A DNA stretch of 64,000 bases from an uncultured Eubacterium sp. (GCA_910578975.1 CAJTRZ010000001.1:124001-188000), one strand, 5' to 3'; shown: positions 36,614 to 45,950, counted from the first letter of the stretch. Notes: a model not told the origin generated them from the letters alone. Numbers and translations are program-made.

Positions 36614-36805
36614 ATGGAGAAGTTTAAAAGAATTGCCGCTTTACTGGCTGTTGTCGTTTTAATTGTTTGTGCATTGCTTACGCTGATTTTTGCATTTATG
36701 GGAAATGAGGCAGCGTGGAAAGCTAGTGCATATTGTATGGTTATCATTCCAATTATGATTTATATTATGATGTGGCTGGCAAAGTTGTTAGAGAATAGAG
36801 GATAA
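36614..36805 (+). CDS. Small two-helix membrane protein
   Basis: The 63-residue product from the ATG at 36614 (AAGGAGTAT upstream) begins MEKFKRIAALLAVVVLIVCA and has two hydrophobic helices with a short GNEAAWKAS loop. Similar small proteins are widespread in Lachnospiraceae without assigned function. The structured repeat described at 36444-36575 lies directly upstream in the likely 5' leader, and a hairpin follows the stop. A longer frame starting 48 bases earlier would run into the repeat and has no ribosome site. Confidence 0.7.
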   Translation: MEKFKRIAALLAVVVLIVCALLTLIFAFMGNEAAWKASAYCMVIIPIMIYIMMWLAKLLENRG

Positions 36806-36837
36806 TTATAATCATCGGCAAAAGCCGATGGTTATAA
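36806..36837 (+). terminator. Hairpin after the small membrane gene
   Basis: TTATAATCATCGGC pairs with GCCGATGGTTATAA around AAAA, directly after the stop codon. A T run follows only after about ten bases, so terminator function is probable but not certain. Confidence 0.5.
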
Positions 36838-36904
36838 TCAGATGAATTTTTTACACTTCTTTTATACTTATCATAATATTTAAATTGTAGTACCTGCTAA
36901 TCTA

Positions 36905-37999
36905 TTAAATTGGATAAAATCTTACTGCCTGCCAATGTGAAGCAATTTGTCCACTCCATTGGCTACAATCGTTATCAAACCAAAATATCACATGCCCCGG
37001 TCTTGCTTCATTTGTGTCTTCTTTTTTTGAAACAAAATCTATACAGTCTACATCAACATTAATACCAATATAATATGGAAAATTTACCAACAAATCTTCT
37101 ATCTCTCTGCTTATTTTCTCACTAAATTTCCTCTCTGGCTCAACCACTACTTCCGCTACATTATTCAAATAAATACTTATTGTCTCATTCTCTTTCAGGC
37201 GGTTCACCGAAAAATACTCTGCAATATCCTGTATAACATCTGTATGCTCATATACTAACGTATTTAAGTCCTCTTCTTCCCAGCAGTTATAGTATCTTTT
37301 TGCCCTGGCATAGTTCTTCACAACGACCTTTATTTTCGTTCTTCTCCCATTATGTGCCGCTGCATAAATATTACACTCTCCCGGTGCTGTTCCAGCTGTG
37401 ATTTTACCATTTTTATCCACTTTGGCGACAATGTTATTACTACTGTACCATCTCACTTTTGTATGAAATGCTTTTTTATTCCTATTTGTTCCGTACTTCG
37501 AAGCCAAAACCCTTGTTTTTATCTTTTTAGCAGAACACAGTCCCAAATATACCTTCCGGTTACTTACTTTTGGCTCTCTGGCATTTATTTTCACCTTATC
37601 ACGCTGATATGTCTTTACCATAACATAATCGGATTTTTTACTGAAATATTTCTTCTGGTTTATTTTTTTATATGCAGCAATTTTGTATTTATAAACTTTA
37701 TCTGTTTCACGTTGTTTATCTATCCATTCTGTCGTTTTCGTATTTCTAATATTTTTTACTGCTATGTACTTACTATTCTTCTTGCTATAACGATATATGA
37801 TATATCCATCTGCCTTCTTAACAGTTCTCCATTTTAATTTTAAAGATGTATTAGAATGCCTATAAACTCTCACATTTCTGGGTGTATCTATATTAACATT
37901 GTTATTCTCCGCCTTTGCTTCGTGACATTCATTTCCATAGAAAAATATTATTAAAAATATTATTATAAAAATATGTCTTACTATTATTTTTTTGGCCAT
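36905..37999 (-). CDS. Secreted protein with Fn3-like and Ig-like (Big2) domains
   Basis: The 364-residue protein has a signal peptide (IFIIIFLIIFFYGNECHEAKA). Residues about 38-130 look like a fibronectin type III domain (PRNVRVYRHSNTSLKLKWRTVKKADGYIIYRY), and 140-230 like a bacterial Ig-like domain with the typical WYSSNNIVAKVDKNGKITAGTAPGECNIYA. The C-terminal 130 residues are acidic and unrecognised. No sorting signal or anchor is seen. High lysine content is shared with the other secreted proteins of the window. Confidence 0.8.
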   Translation of the reverse strand: MAKKIIVRHIFIIIFLIIFFYGNECHEAKAENNNVNIDTPRNVRVYRHSNTSLKLKWRTVKKADGYIIYRYSKKNSKYIAVKNIRNTKTTEWIDKQRETDKVYKYKIAAYKKINQKKYFSKKSDYVMVKTYQRDKVKINAREPKVSNRKVYLGLCSAKKIKTRVLASKYGTNRNKKAFHTKVRWYSSNNIVAKVDKNGKITAGTAPGECNIYAAAHNGRRTKIKVVVKNYARAKRYYNCWEEEDLNTLVYEHTDVIQDIAEYFSVNRLKENETISIYLNNVAEVVVEPERKFSEKISREIEDLLVNFPYYIGINVDVDCIDFVSKKEDTNEARPGHVIFWFDNDCSQWSGQIASHWQAVRFYPI

Positions 38000-38100
38000 A
38001 ATGTTGTTTCCTCCTGCTCATCGTCTTTATTTCAACGTTTGTTATCATTCCCATTGTCCTCTTAAATCTGTTTATTATCCTTGTTCTCTTTTATCATATC

Positions 38101-38128
38101 AAAAAAGCACCTAAATAGATGCTTTTTT
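38101..38128. terminator. Short terminator hairpin
   Basis: AAAAAAGCA and TGCTTTTTT form a stem around ten bases and can act on both strands. It lies just after the stop of the 132-residue protein gene on the minus strand. Confidence 0.7.
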
Positions 38129-38134
38129 AACACT

Positions 38135-38533
38135 TTATTGTAAAAGTCTATTGATGATATTTAGTATTTTTTCTCCTCGCTCTGAATCTATATCATAATA
38201 ATATCCAGACAAAATTATTTTCGTAGATGTATTAATAACCAGCTCTTCTTCATTAGTATCATTACATATAACTACTTTTTTATTCCAACCTGTACTGTCA
38301 ACTTTCATTTTATTACTTAATTTTAAATTATCGAGTGCTTCATATATTTTATCGAAATACTTTTCTTCAACATCTGTAACATTTCCAGTATTTCCATCAA
38401 CAATATAAATACGCGTTACATCTTCTCGAGAAATATGTAAAACATCTGTTTGAGCCATTTGTAAATAGAATATTATCCCCAATACAATAACACATATAAC
38501 AATAAAACTTATTAATAAACCTCTCCTTTTCAT
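38135..38533 (-). CDS. Membrane-anchored small protein
   Basis: The 132-residue protein has one N-terminal helix (LISFIVICVIVLGIIFYLQMA) and a mixed alpha/beta outer domain. It follows the protease fragment gene by ten bases and is probably in the same transcript, so it could be an inhibitor or accessory protein for that protease; this is inference from position only. No family recognised. Confidence 0.7.
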   Translation of the reverse strand: MKRRGLLISFIVICVIVLGIIFYLQMAQTDVLHISREDVTRIYIVDGNTGNVTDVEEKYFDKIYEALDNLKLSNKMKVDSTGWNKKVVICNDTNEEELVINTSTKIILSGYYYDIDSERGEKILNIINRLLQ

Positions 38534-38543
38534 ATATACTCTC

Positions 38544-39050
38544 CTACTTTAATTCTACATTTACATAATTCCAACTTCCTTTACAACCTCCCCAAACAAA
38601 TCTTGAAGCCTTTGAAGTCCAACCATCAGCTATTCTTATATATGTTTGATATGTATTCCCATACCAATGCTCATAAATATATTGCTGATACCCCAATGCT
38701 AATACAGCGTGATCTCCATATTTATAATGATTATGAAGTATCAATTGACACGGTCTTCCCTCATTAATAACAGACACAATTTTTTTACCCTCACTTGTTC
38801 CACTATGAAACTTAGCAGAAACACTAAAGCCATGATGACTAATATATTTTTTGTATGCATCAGCTATATTTTTATCCTTTGTTCCACTCTTTTCAGACGT
38901 TTTCATATATTTACTCATTAAATTAAATGTATTTGTCCAACTAGTATCTAATAAAGATTTATATTTTTTTGTATTTCTACTATACCAATAAAACAATAAA
39001 TTCGTTGCAGCTGTAGGTGCACATACAGCACCTGACGAAAATTGATGCAT
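38544..39050 (-). CDS. C-terminal catalytic part of a C39-like cysteine peptidase, separated by a frameshift
   Basis: The 168 residues contain a papain-fold active site: cysteine in GAVCAPTAATNLLFYW, histidine in YGDHAVLALGYQ and a following aspartate in RIADGWTS. This is the pattern of C39-like/streptopain-like peptidases. The ATG start falls in the middle of conserved sequence: the frame can be read upstream as GYDTYKSKNVKNYNITYKVMHQF, continuing directly from the N-terminal fragment (39077-39769) if one base is restored near 39115. The two are therefore probably one gene of about 408 codons, now broken, or an error in the assembly. Confidence 0.75.
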   Translation of the reverse strand: MHQFSSGAVCAPTAATNLLFYWYSRNTKKYKSLLDTSWTNTFNLMSKYMKTSEKSGTKDKNIADAYKKYISHHGFSVSAKFHSGTSEGKKIVSVINEGRPCQLILHNHYKYGDHAVLALGYQQYIYEHWYGNTYQTYIRIADGWTSKASRFVWGGCKGSWNYVNVELK

Positions 39051-39076
39051 TACTTTATATGTGATATTATAATTCT

Positions 39077-39769
39077 TTACATTTTTAGATTTATATGTAT
39101 CGTAACCCTTTTCATAACTTCCGGAGAAGTAATATAACCATCTCCACTTCCATCTGGTCTTGATTTAAATGAAACTCCCTTATTATTTATACTACTATTG
39201 TCTTTCTCAATATCTTGTAACCTCTTTTTTGACATTTTTTCCATATTATTTATAGAAACATCAACATAAATTTTTTTCCCATTATTATTTTTTCCACTTA
39301 CAACATAACTCAACCCACCTAGATAATACACTTTTTGTTTATTCTCGTCTATATTGTAATCTTTTTCTACCTCTTCTTCTGCTATTTCTAGAAAACTTTG
39401 ACCTTCATACGAATATTCTATAATGCTCCATGGAGCGTGTGCTTCTAATATTACATACCCACATTTTTTACCATTTTTTATTAATCCAATATAATAAGCA
39501 GAAATATTATCATCGCTATCAAATAAGACCCTTTCGCTATCAATAGTACAATTTTCCCACTTACTTTTTGAAAATTTTTTACTAGTATTAATAAAAGAAT
39601 GTGCAATATTTTCAATCTCTTTTAAAGAAGTACCATTATGACACTTTTTGCCTTCGTCCTCATAAGTTTCAGCATAAACTTCAATTAAATAATATGAATT
39701 CCCCATAATACTATTTGACAATGCTAAAACTAATAATAATGTTATCGTTTTTTTGAATATTTGTTTCAT
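39077..39769 (-). CDS. N-terminal (signal and propeptide) part of the frameshifted C39-like peptidase
   Basis: The 230 residues begin with a signal peptide (KTITLLLVLALSNSIMG). The region ISAYYIGLIKNGKKCGYVILEAHAPWSIIEYSYEGQSF resembles the propeptide of streptopain-like cysteine proteases. The last good match is GSGDGYITSPEV; the frame then drifts into KRVTIHINLKM and stops, while the minus-one frame continues as YEKGYDTYKSK into the catalytic part. The product is thus likely a truncated propeptide. Confidence 0.75.
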   Translation of the reverse strand: MKQIFKKTITLLLVLALSNSIMGNSYYLIEVYAETYEDEGKKCHNGTSLKEIENIAHSFINTSKKFSKSKWENCTIDSERVLFDSDDNISAYYIGLIKNGKKCGYVILEAHAPWSIIEYSYEGQSFLEIAEEEVEKDYNIDENKQKVYYLGGLSYVVSGKNNNGKKIYVDVSINNMEKMSKKRLQDIEKDNSSINNKGVSFKSRPDGSGDGYITSPEVMKRVTIHINLKM

Positions 39770-39834
39770 AAACTTTTCCTCCTTAAGTTTTTTCTAGAAG
39801 ATTATAACCATTTTCTTCAACATTTTCACTTGAA

Positions 39835-40110
39835 TCTGCATAAACGATAGCGATTTCTGCACAAACGATAGTTAAATGTTACTTCTTGAGCATCTGTACA
39901 GCCCAAAAATTTCTTTGAAATTTTTAGGCTGTCAGGGCTTTCGCCTTTAGCTAACACTACTTTTGAGCATCTGCACACCTCAAAAATCCTTTTGGATTTT
40001 CGAGGTGTCAGGGCTTTCGCCCTATAAAAATAGAAAAAGAAACAGAACCAAATGAAAGGTGCAGGCACTTTTCATTTGGTTCTGTTTCTTTTTCTATTTT
40101 GCAGATGCTC
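39835..40110. repeat. Cluster of hairpin repeats downstream of purA
   Basis: The stretch 39770-40114 has no convincing gene. TCTGCA[TC]AAACGATAG occurs at 39835 and 39856 (21 apart). Two similar hairpin units begin GAGCATCTG[TC]ACA at 39888 and 39965 and end CAGGGCTTTCGCC. Then a perfect 31-bp inverted repeat, 40027-40057 and 40070-40100, has a 12-base loop, and GCAGATGCTC (40101-40110) can pair with the GAGCATCTG starts. It looks like a palindromic repeat family (REP/MITE-like). Confidence 0.7.
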
Positions 40111-40114
40111 AATG

Positions 40115-41389
40115 CTATCTGTATATGATTTCTTCTCTCTTTGGGCCGTTGCTCACCATTGTTACTGGCACGCCTAATTCTTTCTCAATAAATTCGATAT
40201 ACTTGCGGCAATTTTCTGGAAGTTTATCGTATTCGGTAATTCCTCTGATGTCTTCCTTCCAGCCAGGTAATGTTTCGTATACCGGTTTTGCCTTTTTAAG
40301 CTGTGCTGTTACAGGGAAGTCTTTTGTTACTTCACCATCTATTTCATAGCCTACACATACCGGAATTTCATCGAGATATCCCAATACATCAAGCACAGTC
40401 AATGCAACCTCTGTTGCTCCCTGCATTCTTACCCCATAACGTGAAGCAACACAGTCAAACCAACCCATTCTACGCGGACGTCCTGTCGTAGCACCAAACT
40501 CGCCGCCATCTCCGCCACGTTTTCTTAACTCATCCGCTTCATCACCAAAGATTTCACTTACAAACTCACCTGCACCTACCGCTGATGAATAAGCCTTAAC
40601 AACTGTAATAATATCTTTTATCTCATAACATGGGATACCTGCTCCAATTGCACCATAAGACGCTAATGTTGATGATGATGTTACCATAGGGTAAATACCA
40701 AAATCAGGATCCTTTAACGTTCCAAGCTGTCCCTCTAAAAGAATTGTCTTTCCCTCTTTGATTGCATTATTTAAATATAATGAAACATCACAAACATAAG
40801 GTTTTACAATATCTCTGTATTTATGTAATGTTTCTAATAACTCGTCCGGATTAATCAGTGGCTTATGATACATATGCTCTAACATAATATTTTTCTGTTC
40901 TGTAACACGTGCCACCTTTTCCTTTAATGTATCTTCATCAAACAACTCTGATACCTGGAAACCAATCTTTGCATATTTATCTGAATAAAAAGGAGCAATA
41001 CCTGATTTCGTAGAACCAAAAGCCTTTCCTCCAAGTCTTTCCTCTTCGTATGCATCAAAATCAATATGGTACGGCATCAATATCTGTGCTCTGTCTGACA
41101 CCAAAATGTTTGGCTTTGGTACACCCTGTGATACAATATCATCAATTTCCTTCTGAAGATATGGAATATTCAATGCTACACCATTACCAATAACACATGT
41201 TGTATGCTGATAAAATACTCCTGATGGAAGTAAATGTAATGCAAACTTTCCATATTCATTAATTATGGTATGTCCTGCGTTACTACCACCTTGGAACCTA
41301 ACGATAATGTCTGACTTCTCACCAAGCATATCTGTAATCTTACCTTTTCCTTCGTCACCCCAGTTGGCACCTACTATTGCTCTAACCAT
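40115..41389 (-). CDS. purA: Adenylosuccinate synthase
   Basis: GTP-dependent enzyme that converts IMP and aspartate to adenylosuccinate, the first step of AMP synthesis. The P-loop-like GANWGDEGKGK (residues 5-15) holds the catalytic aspartate, GGSNAGHTII the catalytic histidine, and GATTGRPRRMGWFD is the IMP/aspartate signature. 424 residues, full length. GGAGG precedes the ATG. It is flanked by accessory and surface-protein genes and looks monocistronic. Confidence 0.98.
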   Translation of the reverse strand: MVRAIVGANWGDEGKGKITDMLGEKSDIIVRFQGGSNAGHTIINEYGKFALHLLPSGVFYQHTTCVIGNGVALNIPYLQKEIDDIVSQGVPKPNILVSDRAQILMPYHIDFDAYEEERLGGKAFGSTKSGIAPFYSDKYAKIGFQVSELFDEDTLKEKVARVTEQKNIMLEHMYHKPLINPDELLETLHKYRDIVKPYVCDVSLYLNNAIKEGKTILLEGQLGTLKDPDFGIYPMVTSSSTLASYGAIGAGIPCYEIKDIITVVKAYSSAVGAGEFVSEIFGDEADELRKRGGDGGEFGATTGRPRRMGWFDCVASRYGVRMQGATEVALTVLDVLGYLDEIPVCVGYEIDGEVTKDFPVTAQLKKAKPVYETLPGWKEDIRGITEYDKLPENCRKYIEFIEKELGVPVTMVSNGPKREEIIYR

Positions 41390-41443
41390 GTGGTTTCCTC
41401 CTAAATATTTTAATGATTTTTCCTTTGGTCTCCGCTAAATCGC

Positions 41444-41497
41444 AATAAACCACTAAACATTATACTATTATCAATAGAAAAATGCTAGTGGTTTATT
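41444..41497 (-). terminator. Inverted repeat after the discoidin-domain protein gene
   Basis: AATAAACCACTA and TAGTGGTTTATT, 12 bp, are separated by 30 bases. It lies just downstream of the stop at 41522. There is no clear T run, so it may be an RNA-stabilising or weak terminator structure. Confidence 0.45.
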
Positions 41498-41521
41498 ACT
41501 TATCTTCACAAACTTTTATAC

Positions 41522-44500
41522 CTATTTTATTTTAACACGTTTAATAGTTGACCATTTTCCATAATAAGTCTTTCCACTTACTACTTTCGCTGCTCTTGCC
41601 TTAACATACAATTTCTTTTTGTTTGCCAGTTTCTTGTTCTTTATCGTTACTTTAATCTTCTTAATAGTTTTCTTTACAAGAACCTTTCTGCACTTTTTAT
41701 CTTTAGCAATTACTATCTGGTATTTTTTTGCACCTTTAATTTTCTTTAATTTCAGACTAATTTTCTTTGCTGATTTCTTTTTATTAGCAGAAACAACTTT
41801 TACTTTTCCTACAGTAACTTTCTTAGTTGTCTGTGGTTTTGGTTCCTCTTTCTTTATAATGGTAAACGTTTTTATAACTTCACCCTTATAATTTCCTATT
41901 CCTTTTACAACAATCTTTGCTGTTCCCGGATTTATATTGTTACTTATTGTAACCGTATAGTCTATATCCTTTTGTAACCCTTCAACAGATACAACTGGTT
42001 CAATCGGTTTTCCACTATAATTATATGATGCGTTAACTTGTGAAAAATCAACATTCATCTTATTAATATCATTTTGCAGAATTTCAAACGAACCCTCCAA
42101 TACACCTTCATATAAACCAATACCTGTTACAAGAATCTTAGCCGTACCTGCATTCGTATTATCTTCAAACGCGATTGTATAATCTATATTTTCCTCTAAA
42201 ATTACGGTACCATCTTCATTGCATATTGTGCATTCCGGAGCAATAGGATTTCCTGTATAAACATATTCTTCTCCCGTTTCAGGAATTGCTATCGTTATCT
42301 TAAAAGCACTGATATCAATACCTTGAACGACAACGCTCTTCTCTACACCTTCTGATGTCTGACCATTAATTTTTGCAACAACTTTAACATTATGCTCACC
42401 TGCATTTTGCTTGTCATATGTATATGACCCTGCTGTCACATTTTCATCAACTAATGCATCATCTATAAATACATCATAAACCTGTCTGTCTCCTGCAAAT
42501 GTATCTGGATTTTCGAAAGATACATTAATTTTATTTATTTCTTCTGAAATTACAGAAACATTCTCTACTTCACTTACTGGGAAGTCCGTAATTGGTACAA
42601 TTTTCTCTATCTCCCCAACAAAGTTATTACCTGTGGCATTTACTTTGATAAGCATATCTCCATCTGCATTTTTTTCAGTTGTATATGTATAATCCTTTTG
42701 TTCTGACAATTCCTTGTCATTATATAAAACGCTAACCTGCATGTTACCGTCCTCTTCAAAAGAAGTTGTTACAACTGCATCTTTCATATCTGCAGGTGTA
42801 ATTGTATATTGTAATGTCTTACTTCCTGCATAGGAACCGGCACCTTCTAATACTGCTGTTGCAGTTCCAACATTTACATTATCTGTACCTTTGATTGTAA
42901 AATCTTTATCTTTTTCAAGTTCCCTGTCACCAAATGTAATTGTAACATCTGGAAGAATCTCTTCACCTGTATAAGTATATTCTGATTTATTTAATGTAAT
43001 ATCCGTGTCATCCAGACTCTTATCTTTTGTTATTACCGCTATCTCATAGAACTGGAATCCAAAACCTTCTGCAAAAGGCTGACCGACATTCACTCTCACA
43101 TATCTCACTGATGATAAAGTGCATTCAGACGGATTGATTTTACTATATTGGAATGTACCATTTCCTGTAGCCGTACAAACTGTCTCAAAGTTTTCACCAT
43201 CTTCTGAATAGTCAATAGAGTATTCCTTAGCATATCTATCATTAAGATATGACATTGCCACCAATTCAATAATATTTAATTTATAGTTTGCTCCTAAATC
43301 AATAACAATATTTGCTTCTGGTTCTGTCTGCAATGTTCTAAACTGTGTATTTAACTTACCATCTGTCAGATTAACAATATTATCCGGAACCTCTTCTCCA
43401 TTGACAATATCTACTCTAGTGGATGATGCAACTGCAGTTCTTCCCAATGCTATATTTCTGTCTGTTTCGATAAGTCCTTTCGGATCTGCAACTTGTACTT
43501 CTTCAATAATTCCCTCTGAAGCAATTCCTTGTTTGAATGCCATAATTCTTACAGAATGAGTACCTCCTGCAAGCCCGGTCTCTACATAAGTTGTACCAGG
43601 TGTCACTGATTCTTCTTTTTTCTTGCCATCAATATATACATAATATGTGTAATCACCTGTATCTCCTTCTGATGCCTCAAAAGAATACTCTAACTGCTCA
43701 TAATCACTGGATGTCACTGTAAGCGATACCGGATCATCTAACTTTTCAACTTCTACCGGCGTCATATCTGCATCTTCTTTGATAATAACGCCCAGTTCAT
43801 TCATCTGGAAACCATATCCTGCTCCAACCGGATCACTAAGACTGAATCTTACATATCTTACTGATGCAAGTGTGCACTCTGCCGGGTCAATTACTACAGA
43901 CTGAACCTCAGCCTTTCCCTCTGCTTCTGCCACTGTCTCAAAATCCACTCCATTTGATGAATAGTCTATTGTATAACTCTTTGGATATCTTCCTGCCGCA
44001 TACAGTCCTACAGTTCTTTCAATAACATCCAACTTATAATTCTGACCTAAATCAATAACAATTGTTGATTCTGTATCAGTCACTGCTGTTCTGAATAATG
44101 TTGTAAGACTACCATCTGTAATATTCGCTACTGAATCATTCTCTCTGATAGATGAGGCTGATGCAGTTTTTCCGATAGCAAAATTTCGTTCACTTGTTAA
44201 TAGACTCTTCGTATCAACAACATCAACCGCCTGAGTGATACCTTTTGATTTAACGCCATCCTTTACTGCAACAATCTTTACAATATGATTGCCACCTGTA
44301 ACCCCTGTCTCTACATAACTTGTTCCCGGGATTACAGCTTCTTCTTTTTGTGTGCCATCAATATACGCATAGTATACATAATCGCCTTTGTCTCCCTCTG
44401 ATGCCTCAAAAATAAATTCTAACTGTTCATAATCACTAGATGTAACTGTCAATGAAACCGGGTCATCCAAAGTTTCCACTTCCTTATAACCAACTTCGCT

Positions 44501-45169
44501 GACTTTTGTTACACCATCCGTCAAAACTGCCATTCCTTTTATCTGCAAACCATATGCATTTAAATCTCTTGTTGCATATATTCGCACAAAACGTGTATAA
44601 GGAATTGCTGACTTTTGTTCATCTGTCATTGTTATTTTATCCAAATAAATAGCATTTGTAGCACCTGCTATTCCCGATACTTCCGCAATATCCACATAAT
44701 CCATTCCATTCAGAGAATACTGAATCAAATATGTTCCTACTGTTGCAGTTGTCGGACCGGAATTCAATGTTTTGTACATTGCAGCCACTCTGTCAATTTT
44801 AGAAGAGTCATATGCTGCCCCTAAATCTACCTGCACCCAACGATCCTCTTTTACTCCCCTTCCAACTTCAATAATTGTAGACTTGGAGTTTCCATTATCA
44901 AACTTCCCACTAGTAATAATACCTAAATCGGTTCCACCTTCCTGTGTAGTCTGTTTTGATACAGAAGCCTCTTTGTTTAAAGCAAAGTTAAATTCTTCGT
45001 CCCGAACTTCACTAAGCAACTCAGCTCTTCCTTCGTCATTTGCCTGATACACAGTTGTCGTTGTATCCGCACTGACACTAGTCACATCCCATGATGTAAT
45101 AGACGTAACTAATAATGCCAACGCACAAACAACAGATGTGATTTTTGATAACATTTTTCTTTGTTTCAT
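41522..45169 (-). CDS. 1215-residue secreted surface protein with three discoidin-type domains and a lysine-rich C-terminal domain
   Basis: Signal peptide (VVCALALLVTSITSWDVTSVSA). Three F5/8 type C (discoidin) carbohydrate-binding-like domains lie near residues 60-215, 325-470 and 580-730, each with the pattern R-x-V-Q/IVIDLG...RYVRF. Between them are two near-identical Fn3-like linkers (VSLTVTSSDYEQLE...). From about 735 come MBG/Ig-like repeats (TYTGEEILPDVTI, DFTIKGTDNVNVGTA). The last 100 residues are extremely basic and match the end of the GH128-like protein (KKIKGAKKYQI...KKKLYVKARA...GKWSTIKRVKI). No catalytic domain and no LPXTG were found, so it is a structural or glycan-binding protein. 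Confidence 0.88.
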   Translation of the reverse strand: MKQRKMLSKITSVVCALALLVTSITSWDVTSVSADTTTTVYQANDEGRAELLSEVRDEEFNFALNKEASVSKQTTQEGGTDLGIITSGKFDNGNSKSTIIEVGRGVKEDRWVQVDLGAAYDSSKIDRVAAMYKTLNSGPTTATVGTYLIQYSLNGMDYVDIAEVSGIAGATNAIYLDKITMTDEQKSAIPYTRFVRIYATRDLNAYGLQIKGMAVLTDGVTKVSEVGYKEVETLDDPVSLTVTSSDYEQLEFIFEASEGDKGDYVYYAYIDGTQKEEAVIPGTSYVETGVTGGNHIVKIVAVKDGVKSKGITQAVDVVDTKSLLTSERNFAIGKTASASSIRENDSVANITDGSLTTLFRTAVTDTESTIVIDLGQNYKLDVIERTVGLYAAGRYPKSYTIDYSSNGVDFETVAEAEGKAEVQSVVIDPAECTLASVRYVRFSLSDPVGAGYGFQMNELGVIIKEDADMTPVEVEKLDDPVSLTVTSSDYEQLEYSFEASEGDTGDYTYYVYIDGKKKEESVTPGTTYVETGLAGGTHSVRIMAFKQGIASEGIIEEVQVADPKGLIETDRNIALGRTAVASSTRVDIVNGEEVPDNIVNLTDGKLNTQFRTLQTEPEANIVIDLGANYKLNIIELVAMSYLNDRYAKEYSIDYSEDGENFETVCTATGNGTFQYSKINPSECTLSSVRYVRVNVGQPFAEGFGFQFYEIAVITKDKSLDDTDITLNKSEYTYTGEEILPDVTITFGDRELEKDKDFTIKGTDNVNVGTATAVLEGAGSYAGSKTLQYTITPADMKDAVVTTSFEEDGNMQVSVLYNDKELSEQKDYTYTTEKNADGDMLIKVNATGNNFVGEIEKIVPITDFPVSEVENVSVISEEINKINVSFENPDTFAGDRQVYDVFIDDALVDENVTAGSYTYDKQNAGEHNVKVVAKINGQTSEGVEKSVVVQGIDISAFKITIAIPETGEEYVYTGNPIAPECTICNEDGTVILEENIDYTIAFEDNTNAGTAKILVTGIGLYEGVLEGSFEILQNDINKMNVDFSQVNASYNYSGKPIEPVVSVEGLQKDIDYTVTISNNINPGTAKIVVKGIGNYKGEVIKTFTIIKKEEPKPQTTKKVTVGKVKVVSANKKKSAKKISLKLKKIKGAKKYQIVIAKDKKCRKVLVKKTIKKIKVTIKNKKLANKKKLYVKARAAKVVSGKTYYGKWSTIKRVKIK

Positions 45170-45188
45170 ATACTTTCTCCTTTCATAA

Positions 45189-45202
45189 TGTAAGCCCTTA
45201 CA
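45189..45202. promoter_or_regulatory. Cre/LacI-like palindrome upstream of the discoidin protein gene
   Basis: TGTAAGCCCTTACA is a near-perfect palindrome, one base from the CcpA-like site TGTAAGCGCTTACA, and sits about 20 bases upstream of the start at 45169. The arms extend to AATGTAAG/CTTACATT. It could place the surface-protein gene under carbon-source control. Confidence 0.5.
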
Positions 45203-45218
45203 TTTTATATTATAATAT

Positions 45219-45266
45219 TAGCATTTTTGTGTTTTTTTTACAAGAGAAAAAAGCACAAAAATGCTA
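45219..45266. terminator. Hairpin between the SGNH and discoidin genes
   Basis: TAGCATTTTTGTG (45219-45231) and CACAAAAATGCTA (45254-45266) pair perfectly over 13 bp, with further T6/A6 pairing inside. It fits a terminator for the SGNH gene ending at 45288. Confidence 0.6.
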
Positions 45267-45287
45267 CATAAATATTATTTTACTACT

Positions 45288-45890
45288 TTATCGTTTTTTT
45301 AATTTAAAATATTTTTCAAACACAGGCAGCCACCACTCTCTATAACCCTGCTCTGTAGGATGAATCACATCTGCCATATACATATGATATTTATTTTTCT
45401 CAATCTCTCTCATTTCCATAATGTTCCAAAGGTCAATTAATCCAATATCCCATTTCTCTTTTAATTGATACATTATTTCAACCATCTTTTGATAATTTTT
45501 GTTGTCGTAATATATATTTGTATAAAAAGTTACAGGACATTGCCATGTAGTACTTGCATAGCAGATGATATACTCCATCGCTCCAATAATAGTAGATGTA
45601 TCAAAATCCCCTAACTTTGTCGAAACGCTTATCTCTCCTAACGGCATACCCTGCGTTGCATCATTCGTTGATAACTGACAGACAAATTGTTCACATTCCA
45701 TCTCTTTATCCAGATTGTGTATCATTCGTTGCACATAGGAATCCGGTCCATTATCGACCAATGTTGTTCCTGAAACCGCTTCCTTTATGTAGTCTATTTG
45801 ATACTTTTCTGCTAACATATCAACAAACGAATATCCATGTGACGCAGAACCATAAGTTACTGATGATCCTAAAAAAATATATTTCTTCAT
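45288..45890 (-). CDS. SGNH/GDSL-type hydrolase
   Basis: The 200-residue esterase-fold protein shows block I as FLGSSVTYGSAS (serine in place of GDS), the block III-like STNDA and block V DVIHPTEQGY with the catalytic Asp-His pair. No signal peptide, so it is cytoplasmic. Typical substrates are acyl or acetyl esters of sugars or lipids. Its neighbours give no clear pathway. Confidence 0.85.
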   Translation of the reverse strand: MKKYIFLGSSVTYGSASHGYSFVDMLAEKYQIDYIKEAVSGTTLVDNGPDSYVQRMIHNLDKEMECEQFVCQLSTNDATQGMPLGEISVSTKLGDFDTSTIIGAMEYIICYASTTWQCPVTFYTNIYYDNKNYQKMVEIMYQLKEKWDIGLIDLWNIMEMREIEKNKYHMYMADVIHPTEQGYREWWLPVFEKYFKLKKR

Positions 45891-45950
45891 ATAATTTCCT
45901 CTAACACTCTAAAAATTTTTTCTCATCTGCTGCATATGTAAATCCAAATA

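Noticed and set aside
37352..37837. 161-codon plus-strand frame opposite the Fn3/Big2 protein
   Set aside because: Shadow of a real minus-strand gene; the composition (rich in Cys, Phe, Ile) is typical of antisense frames in AT-rich DNA.
39826..40068. Open frame of 80 codons on the minus strand
   Set aside because: It runs through the repeat hairpins downstream of purA and encodes the repeated units twice (RAKALTPRKSK-like). No ribosome site and no sensible protein composition.
40027..40100. Intrinsic terminator of purA
   Set aside because: The 31-bp stem could end transcription, but there is no T run and the sequence belongs to a larger repeat cluster, so it is described as repeat.
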